Below are positions 56,654-64,000 of a stretch of DNA of 64,000 bases, in pieces. This DNA comes from Chara braunii. Lineage: Eukaryota > Streptophyta > Charophyceae > Charales > Characeae. The translations under genes were made by a program, and so were the position numbers. Position 1 is the stretch's first letter; every line of letters begins with the position of its first letter. Below the pieces are notes generated by a model. The model ran no database searches. It was not told the DNA's origin and saw nothing but the letters and a program-made list of their open reading frames with translations. The DNA lies in assembly GCA_003427395.1 (NCBI GenBank), contig BFEA01000192.1:296754-360753 (forward strand). Reading direction: 5' to 3'.

Positions 56654-58034
56654 TGTCGGGCGGCTGCCTATCAGTCAGACCCTTTCTCCCTCAAAGTTAG
56701 GCTTTGTACGTGTGTGGGTTCTCTCTTTTTTGCATGTCCTGATTGAATGTGTGCATGTGACTGCGGGGTTTCGGGGAGATTGGGGTTGTGTTTTTTTCTT
56801 TTGCTAACCATGGGAAATACACGGGAACGACTCAGATGGTGGTCGACGGTCGTAAGCGGGGGAAGCGCGGGCGGAAAAATTGGAGACTCCAATGGAACGT
56901 TGAAAGGGTTGGGATTGAGACCCAGGGTGCAAAGAAGAGCGAGAGCGCTGGCCCTCCGACCATCAAAAAGCTCAAAATTTGGTAAAAACGACGGGAAAAG
57001 CAACCGGCCCATATTCAGTCGCCACAGCTAGGGGAGCCGGTCAGCATGGATCGCCGTGGTACTACAGGGATCCAAATCGACCTTGGAGCAGCCCCTTTCA
57101 TATGACAGTCAGGTGAGCGGCCGGCTTAACGACAGCTCAACCAGTAAGGGAAAGGATGGTCTGAAAAATTGCAGGGCGGGCCACCGACCATTGAGCTCCT
57201 CTAAGGGGGGGGGGGGGAAGGGAGGATGTGACCGTTCGCTTCAGGCCACCTTATGAACCCCCTATAGCTCTAACTAAGAGAAAAAGGGAGTGTTGGGATC
57301 AACGGATCAGTTGAAGGTCACGACGAAAATTAAAGGACCAAAGGTATCAAGATCCTCCGACGGTCCGCGTGGGTCAGCGAGGGCGCGCGCGCCCGAATTC
57401 TTGGCAACCGATTGAGCAAGAGGCGGTGAGACCTGGTCTCGACTGAAAACCGAGCCGAGAGAAGAATAGAAGACGAACCGTCCGGACAATTGCAAATGAA
57501 AGAGAGGGGAGGGGGGCGGAAAACGACTTATGAAGGAGGATGTATCTGGACCAAGGGCGGAGGATGATGCAATCGCAGAACAGGAGCAAACAGGAAGGAC
57601 CGACACGCATTCGATCGACTTGGCGAATCCTATGGAACGAGGGAGCGTGGGCGAAGGGCGCAAAGGTAGACGACCATAAGCGGAGGAGCAGAGGTGGGAA
57701 ACTTCTCAGAAGGAGTGGAGGGAGAGTGTACGTTCGATCCGAGGGGGCGGACATCGGGAGCAGTCTATTGGGGGAAAGGATGAAGGAGGGCAATGGGGGA
57801 GGTAGTAGTGACAAAGGAGGGAAGAGAGGAAGAGGCGGGAAGAAGTGACGATCATAAAAAAATTGGTTTCGCGTGGGAAAAGGAGGGAGTGACCAGCGGG
57901 AGGAGAAGAGAAGGAGAGTATAAAAGGAGGGAAGGGGGAAGGAAGAGAGGACATGCGCACGGATCGCCGATATGTGCACGGGACGCCCGACGTACGGGGG
58001 AGGCCTCAGGAGCGCTCGGTCTCACATCGAGCAC

Positions 58035-58065
<31 letters not shown>

Positions 58066-58096
58066 TGTGGCGGTTAGGAGAAGGGCTCGTGGGCCG

Positions 58097-58137
<41 letters not shown>

Positions 58138-58760
58138 CCCGGCGAAGAGCAAGTCGCGTCCTAGTAGCGCGCGAGGACGCGAGGCTTCTGAGGAGGGAGG
58201 AGTACGCAAGCCCACCGCGGAAGGAGAGCGACGGAGGTGGTGCGTTCATACCCGCAGAGGGGAGAGAACGAGTTGCGCACGAAGAAGAGAAGCAAAGTGT
58301 GCGGGCAAGCTGCGAGAAGAGGTCAACCGAAGCAGTGCGGTCAGTTCGAAACTGCAAAGGGAAGGAACGAGCTGCGCACGAAGAAGAGAAGCGAACTGCG
58401 CGAGCCAGTCACGAGAAGAGGTCGACTGAGGTAGTGCGCCTAAGCCGAAGCTGCGAAAGGAAAAGAACGAGCTCCGTGCGAGGCAAAGGGGCTTCGAGAG
58501 GGGAGTGCGTGGGCGGATTGCTACGCGAGAGAGACAAGGCCGGTGCGGCTCGTCCTAAAGCCACTAAGGGGCGAGAGGGAGAGAGAGAGAGAGAGGGGAA
58601 GAGAAAGAGAGATACAGACCAGCATCGAAGTCCTCGTGGGAGCATCACCCATGCCATGCTCAGAGGTTCGCTGCAGTCGGTTTCCAAACCCTGTATCTGA
58701 TCTGATCTCGGCACATAATCCATTGACGACTCCTGAAAAACTGAAGCCTACGGCGTAGAG

Positions 58761-58849
<89 letters not shown>

Positions 58850-59415
58850 GAGAAAGAGAGGTGCGGACCAGAGTCGAAGTCCTTGTGGGAACACCACGCG
58901 TGCCATGCTCAGAGGTCCGCTGCAGTTTGTTTCCGAACTGTGTATTTGGCCTGATCTGGGCATATAATCCATTGATGACTCTTGAAAGGCTGAAGCCTGC
59001 GGCGTAGAGAGAGAGAGAGACAGAGAGAGGGGGGGGGGGGGGGGGGGGAAGAGAAAGAGAGGTACGGACCGGAGTCAAAGTCCTCGTGGGAACACCACCC
59101 GTGCCATGCTCAGAGGTTCGCTGCAGTCTGTTTCCAAACTGTGTATCTGGTCTGATCTCGGCATATAATCCACTGACGACATCTTTGCTCTTGAAAAGTT
59201 GAAGCCTGCGAGGGAGAGAGAGAGAGAGAGAGAGATAAAAGGAGAGAAAAAAAAAAAAAAAAAAAAAAAAAGGGTGAGGAAGGGTAGTGTCGAAGTCCTT
59301 GAGGGAACGCACCTGTGCCTCGTCCAGAGAGTCGCTGCAGTCTGTTTTGAGCTGTGTCATTAATGACACCTTCACTCGGGAGAAACTGAAGCCTGGGGGA
59401 CACGGGAGAAGGGGC

Positions 59416-59485
<70 letters not shown>

Positions 59486-60303
59486 CGGAAGAGAGAGAGG
59501 GAGAGACAAAAAGAGAGAAAAAAGGACAAAAAGAGAGAGGGAAGAGAGAAGCTTCAGCCTGCCCCGAGCTAGGGGCTTTGTGATCCAGCAGACGTTCCGG
59601 TGGCTGACCGACCGAGCGGGCCAAGGTCCGAGGAGAACCTCCTCTCTATTCGGACAGCGAGCCGGACAGTCACGTACTATCGAGACTCAGGCGGGTGGCC
59701 AACGGTGTGGTAGATGGTCTGGAGAGAACTTCCTGAAAGGAAAGACCAGTCTTCGATTTCTGTGCGAGTGAATTGGGCGACAGTAAGGAGCCCGTGTGAG
59801 CGGGTCGACAGAAAGGTTGTTTTTGAATGGTGTGTAGAAGAGTGAGTTCTGAGCGGTTGGGTCTGTCTGCGGTTAAGTGCTCGCATGAAAAAGAGCTACC
59901 GAACAGTCGGGCCTATTTTTGAAAGTTGTGCAGTCTGGACTGTCGGTGGGGAAGAGCCCGCATGGCCAGCAAAGTTTATTTTGGGTCGAGCGGTTGGGTC
60001 TGTCGGCAGATGAGTGCATGCATGAAAAAGAGTTCGCAAGGTGTGGGGTCTGTTTTTGAATTCTGAGCGGTTGGGTGTGTCTGCGGATGAGTATGTGAAT
60101 GAAAAAGAGCTGCCGAACATTGAGGCCTGTTCTTCGAAATTTGCATGCGTGAAAAAGAGCTAGCGAGGTGTGGGGTCTGTTTTTGAGTTATATGCAATTA
60201 GGTCTGTCCGTGGTGAGGTCTGGTCCGGCTTGGGGTCCGGAAGGAGCTCCTCAAACCGCGCGGGGCTTTGCGAATTCCGTGCTGCCGGGGTAGGCGGTAG
60301 ACA
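56654..60303 (+). repeat. 3' LTR (also 5' LTR of second unit)
   Basis: Same TGTCGGGCG start and GGTAGACA end as the 5' LTR. Offset to copy A is 16043 at the start and 16055 from about 42060 on. The TATA box lies at 57919. It is followed by a primer-binding site and internal sequence, so it serves as LTR between two internal regions. Differences from the 5' LTR cluster in 56654-58074 and in a patch at about 58976-59048 with a G-run at about 59030-59047. Confidence 0.85.
57919..57927 (+). promoter_or_regulatory. LTR TATA box (second LTR)
   Basis: TATAAAAGG, same position in the LTR as the box at 41878. Confidence 0.6.
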
Positions 60304-60314
60304 GCACGATAGAT

Positions 60315-60332
60315 TGGCGCCGTTGCCGGGGA
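60315..60332 (+). other. Primer-binding site, tRNA-Asp (second unit)
   Basis: Identical 18-mer to 44260-44277, again 11 nt after the LTR end. Confidence 0.85.
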
Positions 60333-63300
60333 TGGGCTTTCTCCCGCAGCCTCGGCCGGCTCACGGACTACGATATGAGGGAGAGCGAGCGTGACAGGTA
60401 GCGGAGGGCTCATTTTTGGTATCGGTTTTTTTCGGTAGTTTTCGTTTTTGGCATCAACTTTTTCAACGGCATTTTCGGCTTCGAAGTTCCTCGGTACTTT
60501 TTTTGGCGACGTTTCGACAACATTTCCTTGACAACATCCTTTCGGGCAGCGTCAGGACGTGTGTTCGATTGGAGCCTTGTTTTCCGTGTGAGAGGGGTTA
60601 CCGGGTTGCTTGGGTGCGAGGGGCTTGGGGTATTGGAATCTCTTGGTTTTGCAGGTCCGCGCCTGCCCCGGTTGCGACTTCTAGAAGAAAATCCAGGTTA
60701 GACTTTTGCTGGGAGGCGTTATATTTTTTGTGTTTGTTTCTAAAAATTCACAAATTAAGAGGGTAAAACGGTTTGCTTGTGGGGTTTGAATGAGGGTGAA
60801 AAACAACCAAAGAGGGGGAAGAAGATTCTCGATCGGTAGGCGGATAAAAGTCTCGGGACCCGGGTAATTCCACGCTCGAGGTGGGCCGAGTAGGGGCGTG
60901 GTACCGGATAGTGTAACTTAGGACTAGAGGTCGGTCCGGTGGGGGACATAGGGAACTGGTGTGTGACTTCGGTCTAACTCGGAGGAGGGGGTTGCCACCC
61001 TTCCTCGGGGATAACCTGTGTCTGCGGCTAGTCTCTATACGTGGAAGTGGGAGGACCTCTCAGCGGGGGAGGACAGGGAGGTAGCCGAGTGAGACGGCGT
61101 TCCTTCTCTGGTCCATTTGATCCTCCTGGGCTCACAGGCACCTTCTCCTTGCAGGGTAGGGGTGGTCTCACGAGTGACCAAAGGTTAGGATAATGAGAGG
61201 GACTTCTTTTTTATTAAGATAAGCATACCCAAAGGATCAGGGTGAGTGGGTCACGAAGAAGTGAGCGCTTCGTCAGTGGGCGGTGATTTGGCGTGTCAAA
61301 TTGCATAAAGGCAGTCGACCTCGGGGCGAGTAAGGGGGCCTATGAGCTTAGGGGTTCTGGAAGTCGAGCCGGCAGGCATCAGTGTGGGAAGTTCTGGAGG
61401 GATAGATGTGTGGTGCTACAACTTTTACCTGTGGACCGAGAATCTCGATATAGAGTTCTACGTGGAAGAAGGGGCCGATTAAGGGGAGGACTTTCTTAGG
61501 AGCTGGGAACAGGTTGTTGGGCATGCTCAACTAGAGAGGGAGCTTTTAGGAAATTACGGGATCCGGTATTTCTACGCGTTGGGTAACCGGACCTTCCGAC
61601 GAGGAGAAAGACCTGCCCCTACGATACCGGAGGCGTATCTTGACGGGTCGGACGGTTGAAAGGTGTTGGTGGGGATTATCGAGGAGGTAGTTCAAAGCCA
61701 GGAAGGGCATGGTTAGGACTGTAAAAGCGACTGACGACGGTAGGATCCAAATCGAGAAGGCGGACCTTCTCAAAGAGAGAGAGTGCTTCAGTGTTCCCTT
61801 AGATCACCGTAGGGAGAGATATCTGGTTGGGCGCGACAGAGGCGTGGAACTCGAGAAGGGAGTTTTTCTTTGGGCACGGTTCGCTGTGGGAATTTGGGAA
61901 GGTGATCAGTGGACCAGGAATAGACCCAAGAACGGGGGAAAGGCCCGACAGGCAGCGGTCTACGCTGAAGGCACGGTCTACTTGAATCAAGAAGCTTGGG
62001 TAGAATATGTCACTTACTGGGCATTAGGGTGGTATCGGGCTGGCCATTAGGAGGCGCGAGTAGGGCCTATTCTAAAAGAGATTTTTGAGGAAGTGCCCCT
62101 TCGGCACCGTCTGTCGATCCGCTTGCGGGTAACTTGCGCTCGGGATGAGGAGTACCCTCGCACTACGGGGTGTGTCCGAACCATCTTCCCATCCTTCGTC
62201 TTCCGGAGGGTGTGTGGGGAAGGGGCCGCGTACGAGAAGGTCGTGAAATCTATAAGGCGGGAGAGGAGGAGAGGATTGTCCTTTCGTTCACTGCATTGGT
62301 ACGTCTCCTATTGTGTGGATAACCCAGTGTCATACGGGGTTAGGGCCGACCAGATCCGAAAGAGGATCTCTTTGGAATCAGATAGAGACCGTGCAGGTGG
62401 GAGGGACTACTGAACCAAAGGGTGTTTGGAATCGGCCAAAAGGTATTTTAGCATGAATGGTTGTTTTTGACAAGGACCTCGGTCAGTTTGTCGGATCCCC
62501 TTTAGACGAGCGAGGAGTTCGTAGCTTGGTTCCGAGCAACGGGGAAGTCCCCGATTGGAGGAGATTGGAAGGTGGAGAAATCGCGGTTGGCGGAAATTTC
62601 ATGTGGGTAGAGTCGGAAGAGGTAAGGAGTAGAGCGACTGGGATGCATCTCAAAGTTACTGCGATAATCTTCGTCGAACCAGCCGCTTGGGCAAAGGTCA
62701 TAGTACCCCTGGTCTTAGGCCAAGGGGGAGGGCTGGATCTATTGTTCCAAGAAGTAAGAGAAGTGAGGAGGAGGTGGATAGTTAGGACCCGGAGGGAATT
62801 TAGCTTTGTGGCGATTGAGGCAGAGAGGTTCGCTCGGGTAGGTGAGCTCCTGAGGGCAAGTTATCCGGTGACCACAAGGGCCTCGGGCTTTGTGTTGCTA
62901 AGCTCAAACGAGGATAAGGTAGTAAAGCTCCTGGAAAGAGGAAGAAGTTAAGGCCTACCCTTTAGGGCCCTATGGATACTTTACACTCACTGTGCCGACC
63001 AAGGGATCCCTCCTCGAGGGAAACTCTGGGGTATTTTTAGAAAGCTGGGGTCTCTAGAGAAGTCTATCACGCTCTCGCCTAAAGGGTACCGCGAGTGGGT
63101 CCTGAAACAACCGTGGTAGATGGTAAGGTTCGCGCTCAGTAACAGAGTGGTAGAAACAATAGAAGCCGGTGAAGGGAGCCAGGTCTTCATTCATGTGGAC
63201 CCTCACATGACTCCTTATTGGATGAGCGTTGAGAAGGGAGAGGACATCGGAGAAAGCGCCTATGTGTGGATCCGAGTTCGCCGACTCACCTGGAAGGAAG

Positions 63301-64000
63301 GCGTAGAAAGGGAGGGACCACCGCACCTAGGACGGTTCCTCGAGGCTTAGGCTACGGTCTTCCTAGACGAGGACTCGTGGACCAAGGTTTGGAGGGGTTT
63401 AGTGACCATGCAGGGTACCTCGGGTCTGCGAGGAAGGTAGCGAGCAACTTTGTTCTGACTGACTGCGAGGAGGGGACGTTCGAAATGTGGACGGAGGTGT
63501 CTTTTGCCGAGCCAGGCGAAGTCCCTCGCGCCTCCAAGGTTCTCCACCAGAATTTCCCTGACTTCTTGGCACGATCGCTCCCACGGGACCCGGAGGAGAG
63601 AGTGGCAGAGGTACTTCGGTCCGTGCAGCGGTCCAGGGTTCGGACACAAGGGTTAGTCTGGCTCTACACCCGATGTGTTGATGTCGGGATTCCCCTAGGA
63701 GAGAGTTAGCGGCCACGCTCGCAAAGTTGAGGGAGTTTGAGGAGGAGAGAGCGCACGTTGCTGACGTTCCATACGCCCGCCTCTTCGGAGAGGAGCAAGT
63801 GACTAACCGGAGGGTACGAGCCTAGGATGAGGGGGTGATAGGAAGGATCCCGGGAACCCCTTGGGCCTCGTAGGAACCTATAGAAGAGAGAGGAGAGATT
63901 TCCCACGTCACGTTGACTAAAGCAAGACTGGATGGTCCCACTCGAACCGTTCGAAGGGAAGTATCCGAAACCCGCCAGGGAAAGGCGTTTGTCGACTATC
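60333..64000 (+). mobile_element. Second internal region (leader and pre-gag), cut by window end
   Basis: Corresponds to 44278-47945 at an offset of 16055, with no difference noticed by eye. The broken pre-gag pieces recur at 61709-62050, 62093-62413, 62457-62951, 63120-63350 and 63266-63709, with the same stop codons as the first unit. The matching position of the foldback element (about 64451) lies outside the window. Confidence 0.85.

Larger units (their letters stand above)
40611..60303 (+). mobile_element. Giant Ty3/gypsy LTR retrotransposon (degenerate)
   Basis: A complete LTR-to-LTR element of 19.7 kb: 5' LTR 40611-44248, primer-binding site 44260-44277, pre-gag region, gag, protease, reverse transcriptase, RNase H, integrase, 3' LTR 56654-60303. 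The order protease-RT-RNase H-integrase places it in Ty3/gypsy. No chromodomain is visible after the integrase. A tRNA-Asp primer site and a large extra coding region before gag recall the plant Athila/Tat group by structure; lineage placement is inference. All coding parts carry stops or frameshifts, so this copy is dead by itself. Confidence 0.9.

Overview
The window looks like gene-poor, repeat-saturated nuclear DNA from a land plant or streptophyte alga. I see no operons, ribosome binding sites or intact cellular genes. What I see is LTR retrotransposons, DNA-transposon derivatives with target-site duplications, many long GA/CA/AAT/GGAT microsatellites, several unrelated tandem-repeat families and decayed coding remnants. 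The primer-binding sites of the main retroelement are an exact 18-nt match to the 3' end (including CCA) of plant-type tRNA-Asp, which favours a streptophyte. A charophyte such as Chara would fit the microsatellite richness, but that identification is inference.

Layout. 1-900: satellite-like array. 0.9-6.3 kb: microsatellites, a dispersed repeat and a microsatellite-linked motif family. 6.3-14 kb: a tRNA-like sequence, a second tRNA-Asp-type primer-binding site (7550) and a broken ORF (9697-10344) that resembles a repeated domain in the large retroelement. 14-17.4 kb: GC-rich, with an interspersed 40-bp motif, a minisatellite and a short tandem duplication. 17.4-22 kb: about 22 copies of a degenerate palindromic motif ending next to a Ulp1-like (C48) cysteine protease pseudogene (22.2-23.2 kb). 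A Mutator-like MITE is inserted in that array and holds a 71-bp gap plus an assembly chimera with Nextera adapter sequence. 23-34 kb: AT-rich, with a 175-bp array, two hAT-like MITEs (one with the Mutator-like MITE nested in it) and unrecognised sequence. 34-40.5 kb: tandem repeats, a 1.8-kb GGAT minisatellite, a 1.2-1.4 kb duplication and a SINE-like insertion.

40.6-60.3 kb is a giant degenerate Ty3/gypsy element: 3.6-kb LTRs, tRNA-Asp primer-binding site, a 4.3-kb pre-gag region with a repeated unknown domain, gag with CCHC knuckle, protease, reverse transcriptase, RNase H and DD35E integrase. The second LTR (56654-60303) is followed to the window end by a second copy of the leader and pre-gag region, giving LTR-internal-LTR-internal. 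The two copies differ by several percent in the first 1.4 kb of the LTR but look identical, shared stop codons included, over most of the next 5.9 kb. That points to recent duplication, conversion or assembly copying.

Nothing here is confidently a functional protein-coding gene. The coding remnants are the retroelement polyprotein, the pre-gag proteins and the Ulp1-like protease. All carry stops or frameshifts.
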